The notes under the pieces: model-generated
What the model was told of the DNA's origin: nothing
Database searches by the model: none
What the model saw: the letters and a program-made list of their open reading frames with translations, nothing else
NCBI GenBank assembly: GCA_023392795.1
Contig: JAEWNJ010000117.1
Coordinates: forward strand, 1 to 14,930
DNA from: Candidatus Cloacimonadota bacterium
Lineage (GTDB): Bacteria; Cloacimonadota; Cloacimonadia; Cloacimonadales; Cloacimonadaceae
Length of the DNA stretch: 14,930 bases
Direction: 5' to 3'
Translations under genes and position numbers: made by a program
In this document: positions 4,746 to 12,550 of the stretch, one piece after another
Position numbering within the stretch: the stretch's first letter is position 1
Layout: each line of letters starts with the position of its first letter

Positions 4746-7739
4746 ATGCCTAAAGCACTGAGTATGTTTTTGCTTTTTTTGTCCCTGGGTAGTCTCTGTG
4801 CCCTGAGGATCTCGGATTATGATCAGGGTGTGGTAATATTGAAGCTTAAGCGAGATACCATCAGCTCAAAAAGCTCCACCGGGCTAGCAGATATTGACAC
4901 ACGTCTTGCTGCTTTTGGCCTCAAAGCTGTGGAACCCCGCTTCCCCACCGCCAAATCAGCTGATCTGGGGCGGATCCTGAAGATTCACTTTGATTCCTCT
5001 TATGATGCGTTGGGGGTCTGCAATTCCCTGTCTGCCCATCCCGATATTGAGTACATCGAGCCGCTATATATCGATGAAGTGCTGGATGCCCCCAATGATA
5101 CCTATTATGCCTCCACGCTAAACTTTGCCTCATTGCAGGCGGAGGCTGCCTGGGCCATTCACAAGTGCGAAAATGGCAGCGAAGACGTCATCCTCGCCAT
5201 AGTGGATTCAGGAGTCAAATGGATGCATCCCGATATAGCGGAAAACATCTGGAACAATATGGGTGAGGATGCCAATGGTAACGGCTATACCCTGTATCAC
5301 AATGGAACGGCCTGGGTGATGGATAGCGGCGATATCAACGGCATCGACGATGATGGCAATGGCAAGATCGACGACCTCATCGGATGGGACTTTATGGTGG
5401 ATGCTCTCGGCACTCAGGGTAACAATCCTGATGATCCCGGCACCCACGGCACCAATGTATCCGGTTTGGCGGGAGCCCGTACCAATAACGGCATCGGCGC
5501 TGCCTCCCTGAGCTGGAACCCCGTGATCATGCCCATTTCCTGCGCGCGACCAGGTGCCACTTCGACTATCTACAACGGTTATGATGCCATCATTTACGCC
5601 GCGGAGAACGGGGCGCATGTGATCAATTGCTCCTGGGGCGGCCCCAATCATGCAAATTCCTCCCGGGACGCTATCGCCTATGCGCAGAGCCTTGGCGCGA
5701 TCATTGTGGCAGCCGCCGGGAACAATAACAACAGCGTTCTCACCTATCCCGCTGCCTACCCCGGAGTGCTGTCCATCGCATCCCTGATGAATAGCGGGGC
5801 AAAATGGAGCGGATCAAGCTACGGCGGATTTGTGGATGCCGGAGCTCCCAATGAAAGCGTTTATACCATCACCGGACCTTCGTCTTACGTATCCAGAACG
5901 GGCACTACATCTTACGCTTCGCCCATCGGCGCGGCTGCTGTGGCCTTGATCAGGTCGCTGCATCCGGATTGGAGCACGGCGCAGGTGATCAATCAATTCA
6001 AGGCCACTTGCGACGATGTCAATGCCTTGAATGGGGGGTTGGAAAACCTGCTAGGTGCGGGAAAGATAAACGCATTCCGGGCTCTATCGGAAGTGAATCC
6101 CAGTCAGTCTCCCCACTTGCATCTGGCTATGTTTGAGCTTGGCACCCCCACAGATACCAATGCCAATAGTGCAGTGGAGCCGGGGGAGAGCTTTCAGCTC
6201 AATTTTACGCTGCGGAACTACAGCGATTTTTCCGCCCCAGTGCAAATTGCTCTTAGCAGCACGAGCCCTTATGTGGTGATCAATCAGGCATCTCATTCTG
6301 CTATGCTCCCGGCTGATAACTGGCTTGAGATCAGCGAAGCCTTCAATATCTCGGTACAGGAGGATACACCCTCTTCGTACCTTGGTTTTACCATTACCAT
6401 TAGCTCGGAAACTCCCATCCTGAGCGGAAGCACTCAGAGCTTCAATATCCTGGTGCACAATGGAGGCAGCTTTGTATGGGAAGCCAAAGCCGGGGCGCGT
6501 AATCAAAGCGGCGTATTTATTCGTGACGCCCTCTTGGGTATGGGCAAAGAAGTGGTTTACGGGACATCGTTCCCTACCTCATTCCACAGCTTTGACGCTG
6601 TGTATCTCTCTTTTGGAGCTGTGGATGCAAATGTGGGACGTTTCAGCTCCCTTACGATGTATGGAGCCCTGCGAAACTATCTGGAAGCGGGTGGCAGGGT
6701 CTATCTGGAAGGCGCGGATACTGTAGCCTGGGATATGGCGAATTACTTTCCTCTGATCGATGGCATAAACGACGGTCACGAGATCCTTTGGCCCCTATTG
6801 GGCATTGCCAGTGCCAATGACGGCGCCACCAATTCTGTTACTGCGTTGATTGGTCAGCCCGGACCGACCAATGGCCTGCTCTACAATTCATCCAATCAGA
6901 CCAATGTGAGTTACATCGACACCTTTGAGCCTCTACCGGGATTGGCGGTGCCGGCATTCATCGAGGATGATTACGGCATTGTAGGCATTGCCTCAGCGGG
7001 AGGCTACGATCAACGTTGTGTGATCTTCTCATACGCCCTTGCCGAGCTGTCCGATGCGAAAGCATCCACGCGCCTGGATTTTCTCCAGGCGGTCACAGAC
7101 TTCTATGAGGCTGATGAAGCTACGCTGGCGGTCAATCTTTCCAGCTTCACTGCCACCTGGCAAAACGCTGCGATGCTGACCTGGCAAACAGCTTCTGAAA
7201 CCGATCTGGCAGGCTGGAACGTATATCGGGGCACTACTGATCTATTGGCTGATGCGATCAGGCTGAATCCGGTGAGTTTGCCTCCTGCTGCGCAAGCGTC
7301 CCAGGGCGCTGATTACAGCTTTACCGATGCCGGTGCTCAGCGGGGAAACACGTATTACTATTGGCTGGAAGCCTTGTACTATGAAGGTATTAGCGATTAC
7401 TTTGGCCACTACGCTCTCACCATTCCAGTCATTGAGGAGGAAGGTCCTCCAGCCATCATCCTGCCCACAGCGTTGTTGCCAGCCTTCCCCAATCCCTTCA
7501 ACGCGATGCTGAATATCCCGTACCGGATCGCTGAAGCCGGCAGAGTGGAGATCGACATCTATGACCTGAAAGGCAGGAAGATCCACACTCAATCCGCAGC
7601 TCACCCCGAAGCCGGGAAGTACCATCTGAACTGGAATACTGCGCTTCCTCGGCGTTACGAGATGCCTTCGGGAGTATATCTGATCCGGATGACCAAGGAC
7701 GGGAGGCGGTATCACAGCAAAGCGATCCTGCTAAAATGA
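4746..7739 (+). CDS. Secreted subtilisin-like serine protease (S8) with type IX-like C-terminal sorting domain
   Basis: A 997-residue exported protease. A hydrophobic signal peptide (about 1-20) is followed by an I9-like propeptide (25-112). The S8 catalytic domain (about 115-450) has the triad D154 (AIVDSG), H234 (GTHGTNVSG) and S389 (TTSYASP), with oxyanion N326 (AAAGNN). The usual GTS is read as TTS here. A run of D/N/G residues at 197-210 resembles a calcium-binding loop. After the protease come a beta-sandwich region (about 455-575), a Rossmann-like glutamine-amidotransferase-resembling segment (about 576-790), a fibronectin III-like domain (about 793-889) and a C-terminal sorting domain (908-997) opening with FPNPFN. 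This implies export by Sec and then a type IX-like system, with surface anchoring or release. AGGAGG lies a few bases before the ATG, so the start is firm. The gene is 47 bases after the HIT gene; co-transcription is possible. The stop lies 11 bases from the opposing tRNA genes. Confidence 0.95.
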   Translation: MPKALSMFLLFLSLGSLCALRISDYDQGVVILKLKRDTISSKSSTGLADIDTRLAAFGLKAVEPRFPTAKSADLGRILKIHFDSSYDALGVCNSLSAHPDIEYIEPLYIDEVLDAPNDTYYASTLNFASLQAEAAWAIHKCENGSEDVILAIVDSGVKWMHPDIAENIWNNMGEDANGNGYTLYHNGTAWVMDSGDINGIDDDGNGKIDDLIGWDFMVDALGTQGNNPDDPGTHGTNVSGLAGARTNNGIGAASLSWNPVIMPISCARPGATSTIYNGYDAIIYAAENGAHVINCSWGGPNHANSSRDAIAYAQSLGAIIVAAAGNNNNSVLTYPAAYPGVLSIASLMNSGAKWSGSSYGGFVDAGAPNESVYTITGPSSYVSRTGTTSYASPIGAAAVALIRSLHPDWSTAQVINQFKATCDDVNALNGGLENLLGAGKINAFRALSEVNPSQSPHLHLAMFELGTPTDTNANSAVEPGESFQLNFTLRNYSDFSAPVQIALSSTSPYVVINQASHSAMLPADNWLEISEAFNISVQEDTPSSYLGFTITISSETPILSGSTQSFNILVHNGGSFVWEAKAGARNQSGVFIRDALLGMGKEVVYGTSFPTSFHSFDAVYLSFGAVDANVGRFSSLTMYGALRNYLEAGGRVYLEGADTVAWDMANYFPLIDGINDGHEILWPLLGIASANDGATNSVTALIGQPGPTNGLLYNSSNQTNVSYIDTFEPLPGLAVPAFIEDDYGIVGIASAGGYDQRCVIFSYALAELSDAKASTRLDFLQAVTDFYEADEATLAVNLSSFTATWQNAAMLTWQTASETDLAGWNVYRGTTDLLADAIRLNPVSLPPAAQASQGADYSFTDAGAQRGNTYYYWLEALYYEGISDYFGHYALTIPVIEEEGPPAIILPTALLPAFPNPFNAMLNIPYRIAEAGRVEIDIYDLKGRKIHTQSAAHPEAGKYHLNWNTALPRRYEMPSGVYLIRMTKDGRRYHSKAILLK

Positions 7740-7743
7740 GGGC

Positions 7744-7750
7744 AAAAAAA
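7744..7750 (-). terminator. T7 tract directly after the tRNA-Val(CAC) 3' end
   Basis: On the minus strand seven T residues follow immediately after the encoded CCA. Preceded by the GC-rich acceptor and T-arm helices, the tract could stop transcription of the tRNA pair before it enters the protease gene. No separate hairpin is present, so this is tentative. Confidence 0.3.
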
Positions 7751-7827
7751 TGGTGGGTGATACTGGATTCGAACCAGTGACCTCTACGATGTGAACGTAG
7801 CGCTCTAACCAGCTGAGCTAATCACCC
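7751..7827 (-). tRNA. tRNA-Val(CAC)
   Basis: A 77-nt cloverleaf with encoded CCA. The acceptor stem GGGTGAT/ATCACCC is fully paired, with discriminator A. The D arm is GCTC/GAGC. The anticodon stem CTACG/CGTAG holds loop TTCACAT, giving anticodon CAC, which reads GUG. The T arm is ACTGG/CCAGT with loop TTCGAAT. It is the second gene of a tandem pair, 13 bases after tRNA-Val(GAC), and probably shares its transcript. Confidence 0.97.
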
Positions 7828-7840
7828 ACTGAAGCAGTGG

Positions 7841-7917
<77 letters not shown>

Positions 7918-7996
7918 ACTATGCGTGCAGCTTTTTTGAGGCTGCATATTCTGTCAATAAGAATCGAGGTATGAAGGAAGCACCCGGAGAATTAGG

Positions 7997-8012
7997 GTCA
8001 CTCGGAAGTGAC
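7997..8012. repeat. Small hairpin in the tRNA / asparagine-synthetase-like intergenic region
   Basis: GTCACT (7997-8002) pairs with AGTGAC (8007-8012) around CGGA. A second inverted repeat, TGCAGC/GCTGCA (7926-7931 and 7941-7946), lies closer to the tRNAs. Neither is followed by a T-tract on the minus strand. They are the only structure seen in bases 7918-8025. Confidence 0.35.
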
Positions 8013-8025
8013 GTGTCGAATCCAG

Positions 8026-8067
8026 TTCACCGTTCACCATTCACCATTCACTGTTCACTGTTCACCC
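8026..8067. repeat. Heptanucleotide tandem repeat (TTCACNN)6
   Basis: Six head-to-tail 7-base units, TTCAC followed by CG, CA, CA, TG, TG and CC, start at 8026, 8033, 8040, 8047, 8054 and 8061. A seventh decayed unit starts at 8068. The array overlaps the last codons and the stop of the asparagine-synthetase-like gene; the stop TGA (8057-8055 on the minus strand) is inside the fifth unit. Because 7 is not a multiple of 3, the TGA carried by each minus-strand unit falls in a different frame each time, so the array stops translation in all frames. Confidence 0.85.
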
Positions 8068-9632
8068 TTCAGCTCCCAGAGCGCTATGAGTGCCTGAAGT
8101 GCGTTCATATCACAGCGGATCAGGGCCTGGTCCTTTTTCACAAAGCTTGGGTAGTGCAGATCATGCCTTAGGTATCTGGAAACGGTTTCCCCTGCATATT
8201 GGCGGAAGTTTTGATAAGGGGCAAAGCGCCCATAGCGCACATTGCGCAATTCGCCATAAGCAATGCGCAGGATTTTATCGATCACCCGCTGAGTGAAGGG
8301 TGGATTTACAAAGACTGGAACCGGGATCCTGAGATGCTTTTCTGCGTAATGCAGCCACAGCTTGCGCCCCAGTCGCAGGTTTAGGGGTATAGCAGCCCAG
8401 TAATCCATCAAGCGTTGATCCCAGAGGGGAATCCGCCAGTCGTAGCCAAAAAACTCATAAACCCGCAGGGAATTAACGATGAACTTCGCCTGGCGCTCTT
8501 GCAAATCCCAGTATTCAAAGAAGTCTGCCGCACGCTCCGCACTCATGCTTTCCGGTGCATTGATTATGCTCTGGATCCTGGCCCGGAAGGTCTCTGTATC
8601 GGCTGACTCATGATCGGGCCAAAGGCGGTAATGCTTCGCCATTATACTCGCGATCAATTCATCCCGGCTAAAGCTGCCCGACCTGCCAAAGGCAGCATTT
8701 AAGTGACTGCCCTGCAAGAAGTCCGCGGAATGCCCCGGGATGAATACGCTGTCAGAGGGGATTAGCTTCTTTTCCCGCATATCCCTTACTGCTGCCCAAT
8801 CCTGAACGTGGACGCTGGAACTGGCATTCACGGAGCACTTGTAATAGCTCCTGCGCAGATCGCTGAAGAAAGCCTCATACCAGCTCTTGTGGCTGTGCTC
8901 AAAGAACATCCAGGGTAGCTGCAGATGCTTTGCCACCCTCTGCGAGATCAGGGTTTCCAGATGGCGGGGGGAGTCGTAAGTAAAGGTGATGATGCGGTCG
9001 TATTTTAGCTCGCTGAAGAGTGCTGCCAGCAGCCTGGAATCGTAGCCTCCGCTCAGTGGTATCACCACGGGGCGTCCATCCAGCGAGCTTATGGTATCCT
9101 TTATAATGGCCAGATGCAGCGCGTGTTGCTGCTCGATAAGCTCGGGAATGCTGACCTTGGCTATCGAATTATGTTCGTAGCGATAGTATTGCGCCAGTTC
9201 TGCTGCCTGTCCCGGGATCAACCGCAGATAATACCCCGCCGGAATCTGTTTCAAAAGAGGATGCAAGGTATCGGATCCGGTTACATAGCCGGTAATCAGG
9301 AATTCCGCCAGCAGTTCCGGGGGAGAGCCCTTTACAGCCTCCAGGGTCATGCGGGCAAGGCTCTCGCTCTTGTCGCTCAAATCACCTGCCGCGTTGTAGA
9401 AAAGGGGAATGCTACGCAGTTTATCCACCGCAGCAAGCTTCAGATCCGGCCGCTGGATGATCACGGCAAAACAGCCATTTGCTTCCTTCAGGCACCTTGA
9501 GAAGTCCCTTTCGTCCGCGCAGGCAGCGAAGTGATCCGCCAGATCCTTACCCCGCAAACAGCCCCTCTGGGGATGATGCAAGTATCCTGCTACCCGCACT
9601 CCGCCGTGATCGCTGAAGCTAGCTTCCTTCAT
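8055..9632 (-). CDS. Asparagine synthetase-like protein lacking the glutaminase cysteine (surface-polysaccharide type)
   Basis: A 525-residue cytoplasmic protein of the asparagine synthetase family. The synthetase (ATP pyrophosphatase) domain carries the PP-loop SGGYDS at 194-199 within VIPLSGGYDSRLLAAL. The N-terminal third resembles the amidotransferase domain (NGCFAVII at 52-59, VDKLRSIPLFY at 69-79), but the catalytic Cys2 is missing: the protein starts MKEAS. Glutamine hydrolysis is therefore unlikely. Such proteins are known in O-antigen and exopolysaccharide loci, where amidation of a sugar acid carboxylate is the usual proposal. The start is fixed by an ATGA overlap with the flippase stop, which argues against a missed upstream Cys. 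It is probably co-translated with the flippase. The C-terminus runs into a heptamer repeat. The family is confident; the substrate is unknown. Confidence 0.88.
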   Translation of the reverse strand: MKEASFSDHGGVRVAGYLHHPQRGCLRGKDLADHFAACADERDFSRCLKEANGCFAVIIQRPDLKLAAVDKLRSIPLFYNAAGDLSDKSESLARMTLEAVKGSPPELLAEFLITGYVTGSDTLHPLLKQIPAGYYLRLIPGQAAELAQYYRYEHNSIAKVSIPELIEQQHALHLAIIKDTISSLDGRPVVIPLSGGYDSRLLAALFSELKYDRIITFTYDSPRHLETLISQRVAKHLQLPWMFFEHSHKSWYEAFFSDLRRSYYKCSVNASSSVHVQDWAAVRDMREKKLIPSDSVFIPGHSADFLQGSHLNAAFGRSGSFSRDELIASIMAKHYRLWPDHESADTETFRARIQSIINAPESMSAERAADFFEYWDLQERQAKFIVNSLRVYEFFGYDWRIPLWDQRLMDYWAAIPLNLRLGRKLWLHYAEKHLRIPVPVFVNPPFTQRVIDKILRIAYGELRNVRYGRFAPYQNFRQYAGETVSRYLRHDLHYPSFVKKDQALIRCDMNALQALIALWELKGEQ

Positions 9633-10912
9633 GAGTGTGCGCCCTTGATCAGCCGGCTTAGGATCTGCAGATCAGCTCTCCTCGGCTTCAGGAGACTGCC
9701 GAAGCTGAAGGACTCACTGTACCGCATCAGACATAGGTAGTACACGCCGTACAGGATGTAGGACAGCGTGGAGGCAAAAGCGGCTCCGCGGCTGCCCCAA
9801 AGCGGGATAAAGAGGACGTTTAGCATGATGTTTAAGGCCAGGCAGAGGAAGGTGATGCGCAGGTGCACCATGGGTCTGCCGGAACTGAAGAACCAGGGAG
9901 ACAATATCTTGGGCACGCAGGCAAAGAGCACTCCCGGCAGCAGGATCAACATGAGACCAGTAGCTTCTGCATACGGAGCCCCATAGACTAGGGGGATCAG
10001 AAATGAGCCCAATACGCCGAGGGGAAACAGCCCCACACATACGATCATGCTCACACGCATGGTTTTGCTTAGGATGCTCCTTGCATCGTCCTGCTGCTGA
10101 AGATTGTACAATCTGCCGCTAAGCGCGCTATTGATCGATACCGGAAAGAGGAAGAGCAATTCGGCGATTGTGACGGCTACCGTGTAAACACCCAGTTCAC
10201 CAGTCCCGAGCATGTTCTTGATCATGATCTGATCCGCCCGGTAATGCAGATAGGCAAACAGAGCTGCCGACCATGCCACTATGCCATACCCCAGCTCCGC
10301 CTTCAGCACTGCCATGGAGATCAACGGCAGGTATCTTTCGCGTACTTCCCGGAGGATCAAAATACTCCAGAGGAAGGCAGCCATTACGGTAACCATGAAA
10401 AATGGCCATGGACCCAGCCCGCCAAACAGCCAGAGCAACAGGATCAGTCCGGATTTGAGGAAAAAGACCAGTAAGCCGATGTTGTTGCTGCGGATGATCT
10501 TTTCATCGCCCATCATCCAGGATTGATGATGCCCCAGGAAAAGTGTGGCAGATAGCATCAGGATCCCCCCCAGGACGTAGAGAGTGCTGTAGGCTTGTAA
10601 AAAGAGTCCCATCTGGTGTAGGGATAGCACCACAATGCCCAGGCAGAGGGAGATCAGAGCAAGCACATTTAGATTTGTGCTAAAGATGGCACCCCGCTCA
10701 AAGCCACTCTTCTTTTGAAAATAGGCTACGGCATTGGTGATGCCAAAGTGTCCGAAAGTGCCCAGGAGCGTGAAGATAAGCACGATGTAAGCTATGTATC
10801 CCTGTCCCGAAGGTCCCAAAGCGCGGGCTACGATCACTCCCGTCAGCACACCAAATACGATCTTCAGCAGCTGAGTGAGGATATTATGGCCGATGTTTCT
10901 GGAGTAGGACAT
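9629..10912 (-). CDS. Polysaccharide flippase (Wzx/MATE-like MOP superfamily)
   Basis: A 427-residue integral inner-membrane protein with about 12 hydrophobic helices (near 15-30, 38-55, 83-100, 108-127, 145-163, 168-187, 208-222, 240-258, 286-306, 318-338, 352-370 and 375-397). Family hallmarks are VIVARALGPSGQGYIAY at 26-42 and HYRADQIMI followed by GTGELGVYTVA at 223-246. Wzx proteins move lipid-linked oligosaccharide units across the inner membrane. The ATG at 10912 has only a weak GGAA upstream. It lies one base after the stop of a 25-codon ORF that has a good ribosome binding site, so initiation may depend on coupling. The stop overlaps the start of the asparagine-synthetase-like gene. 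No Wzy polymerase or priming transferase is in the window. Confidence 0.93.
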   Translation of the reverse strand: MSYSRNIGHNILTQLLKIVFGVLTGVIVARALGPSGQGYIAYIVLIFTLLGTFGHFGITNAVAYFQKKSGFERGAIFSTNLNVLALISLCLGIVVLSLHQMGLFLQAYSTLYVLGGILMLSATLFLGHHQSWMMGDEKIIRSNNIGLLVFFLKSGLILLLWLFGGLGPWPFFMVTVMAAFLWSILILREVRERYLPLISMAVLKAELGYGIVAWSAALFAYLHYRADQIMIKNMLGTGELGVYTVAVTIAELLFLFPVSINSALSGRLYNLQQQDDARSILSKTMRVSMIVCVGLFPLGVLGSFLIPLVYGAPYAEATGLMLILLPGVLFACVPKILSPWFFSSGRPMVHLRITFLCLALNIMLNVLFIPLWGSRGAAFASTLSYILYGVYYLCLMRYSESFSFGSLLKPRRADLQILSRLIKGAHS

Positions 10913-10913
10913 T

Positions 10914-10991
10914 CTAAGTTCCAGAGTATTGGGGGGTTCGAGTTTTCAGGTTTTGGGGCTGGGGCTTGTGCTGCATCCGGCGGCTAAGCAT
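10914..10991 (-). CDS. Possible 25-codon upstream ORF coupled to the flippase gene
   Basis: In the 141-base gap between ruvB and the flippase gene, an ATG at 10991 is preceded by GGGAG with a six-base spacer. It opens a 25-codon frame rich in Q, K, P and R (MLSRRMQHKPQPQ...). Its TAG (10916-10914) lies one base before the flippase ATG, giving the layout TAG-A-ATG. The spacing suits termination-reinitiation. The peptide resembles nothing I recognise, and a chance ORF of this length is common, so confidence is low. Confidence 0.3.
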   Translation of the reverse strand: MLSRRMQHKPQPQNLKTRTPQYSGT

Positions 10992-11053
10992 TCAAATCTC
11001 CCTGCTGCTCATATCAAGCCATCTGCGAGAGCACAAAAGCGGGAACATCGCGC

Positions 11054-12070
11054 CTAAAAGATCTCCGATTGCTCCGTTATCGGACTGAGACCCAGATGCT
11101 TATATGCTTTGAAGGTGACCTTGCGACCCTGCGTGGTGCGTTCCAGAAAGCCTTGTTGGACCAGGTAAGGTTCGAAGATTTCCTCGATGGTACCGGCATC
11201 TTCGCCAATGGCGGTGGCGATGGTCTTGATGCCCACAGGACCGCCCCGGTAGTTTTCGATGATGGTGCCCAGGATGCGCTTATCCATTTCATCCAGTCCG
11301 GCATGATCCACTTGCAGCATGGCCAGAGCAGAAAGCGCGATGGGCAGGGTAATGGTGCCCACACCCTTTATCTGCGCGTAATCCCGCACCCGGCGCAAGA
11401 GTCGGTTGGCGATGCGGGGAGTACCCCGGCTACGGCGAGCAAGTTCCTTGATGCCCTCTTCATCAGCAGGGATGGCGAGCAATTGCGCGGAACGCCTGAT
11501 GATGCGCTCAATGGCAGGCAGATCGTAATAATCCAGGCGCAGCACGATGCCAAAACGATCGCGTAGCGGAGGGGTCAACAGCCCGGCGCGCGTGGTAGCT
11601 CCGATCAAAGTAAAGGGCTCGATGGGGATCTTCAGAGTGCGGGAAGAGGGACCGCTATCCAGGATAATCTCCATCTCATAATCTTCCATCGCGGGGTAAA
11701 TGTATTCCTCGATCACATGGGACAGCCGGTGGATTTCATCGATAAACAGCGCTTCCTGCCGCCCCAGATTGGTCAGGATTCCCGCCAGATCAGAGGGTTT
11801 TTCGATCACAGGCCCGCTGGAAACTGTGATATTCACCCCCATTTCGCGGGCAATGATGGAGGCCAGAGTGGTCTTACCCAGGCCGGGCGGGCCGTAAAAG
11901 AGTACGTGATCCAGGGCTTCACCCCGCAGCTTGGCAGCTTTTATGCTGATATCCAGCAGTTCCTTGATGTGATCCTGACCGATGAAGTCCTGCAGGGTCT
12001 TCGGACGCAAAGCGCGGTCAAAATCGCTATCCTCGCTTTGCACCACCGGATTGTTGATGCGTTCCAGCAT
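11054..12070 (-). CDS. ruvB: Holliday junction branch migration DNA helicase RuvB
   Basis: A 338-residue AAA+ motor of the RuvAB complex, which drives branch migration of Holliday junctions. Features in order: the ALRPKTLQDFIGQ opening, Walker A GPPGLGKT (60-67), Walker B ALFIDEIH with D111-E112, sensor 1 within LIGATTRAG, the PPLRDRFG segment with the conserved arginines, and the C-terminal winged helix starting near DEMDKRIL and including GGPVGIKTIA. The length is typical. It begins three bases after the stop of the small exported-protein gene and has no clear Shine-Dalgarno, so translational coupling is likely. No ruvA or ruvC is nearby. Its place at the end of an envelope-sugar operon is unusual. 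Confidence 0.98.
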   Translation of the reverse strand: MLERINNPVVQSEDSDFDRALRPKTLQDFIGQDHIKELLDISIKAAKLRGEALDHVLFYGPPGLGKTTLASIIAREMGVNITVSSGPVIEKPSDLAGILTNLGRQEALFIDEIHRLSHVIEEYIYPAMEDYEMEIILDSGPSSRTLKIPIEPFTLIGATTRAGLLTPPLRDRFGIVLRLDYYDLPAIERIIRRSAQLLAIPADEEGIKELARRSRGTPRIANRLLRRVRDYAQIKGVGTITLPIALSALAMLQVDHAGLDEMDKRILGTIIENYRGGPVGIKTIATAIGEDAGTIEEIFEPYLVQQGFLERTTQGRKVTFKAYKHLGLSPITEQSEIF

Positions 12071-12073
12071 GGC

Positions 12074-12532
12074 TTATTTTTTCTTTACAGCGGGGGGTAT
12101 TACGATCTCACTATCCAGCTTCTTGATCAGGGCAGTACCTTCGGGCACCGTCAATTGCCAGCCTTTGCTTTCGCCGCTGGCCTTGTGTGTGATCACGAGG
12201 TGCAGGATATCTCCCTCCTCCCAGTGACGCTTGAAATTGCCCAATTGTACGGAGGCAACAGCGGTGATGGGAAACACACCTTCTTTCCCGATGCTTTTGA
12301 GGGCTATAGTGTGTACGGGATGGGTCTCGGTGGATATGACTTCGTCCGGATTGGCTTCCATCCAGGCGCGCAGGATATATTCTTTGGCGCTGGTTTTGCT
12401 GTCCTTTTGGGTTAGTGTGGGCACAGAACCATCTTCCAATACCAGTTTCTGGATATAAACCCGGGGTAGGGTCAACTGCGCAAAGAGCGGTAGCGCGGCG
12501 AGGATGAGGAGGGCGATGATAAGTCTTTTCAT
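12074..12532 (-). CDS. Exported protein of unknown function
   Basis: A 152-residue protein I do not recognise. It begins with a clear Sec signal peptide (MKRLIIALLILAALPLFA, probable cleavage before Q19). No lipobox cysteine is present, and the mature part has no Cys at all. The mature region has alternating hydrophobic residues and several short beta-like stretches (VYIQKLVLED, VFPITAVASVQLG, ILHLVITHK), which suggests a small periplasmic beta-rich domain. It ends in a basic VKKK tail. GGAG lies eight bases before the ATG, so the start is good. It sits between the glycosyltransferase gene (18 bases) and ruvB (3 bases) in the same operon, so an envelope role is plausible but unproven. Confidence 0.8.
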   Translation of the reverse strand: MKRLIIALLILAALPLFAQLTLPRVYIQKLVLEDGSVPTLTQKDSKTSAKEYILRAWMEANPDEVISTETHPVHTIALKSIGKEGVFPITAVASVQLGNFKRHWEEGDILHLVITHKASGESKGWQLTVPEGTALIKKLDSEIVIPPAVKKK

Positions 12533-12550
12533 TATATAACTCCTAAAATA

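Noticed and set aside
7929..7957. tRNA operon promoter from TTGACA at 7957-7952
   Set aside because: No acceptable -10 hexamer occurs at 15-19 bases, so the promoter cannot be placed.
10931..10964. G-rich plus-strand stretch as a possible G-quadruplex
   Set aside because: Only three tracts of three or more G are present, with a long loop, so a stable three-tetrad quadruplex is not supported.
11717..12415. 232-codon plus-strand open frame
   Set aside because: It is antisense to ruvB and the exported-protein gene. It is a shadow of minus-strand codon use.
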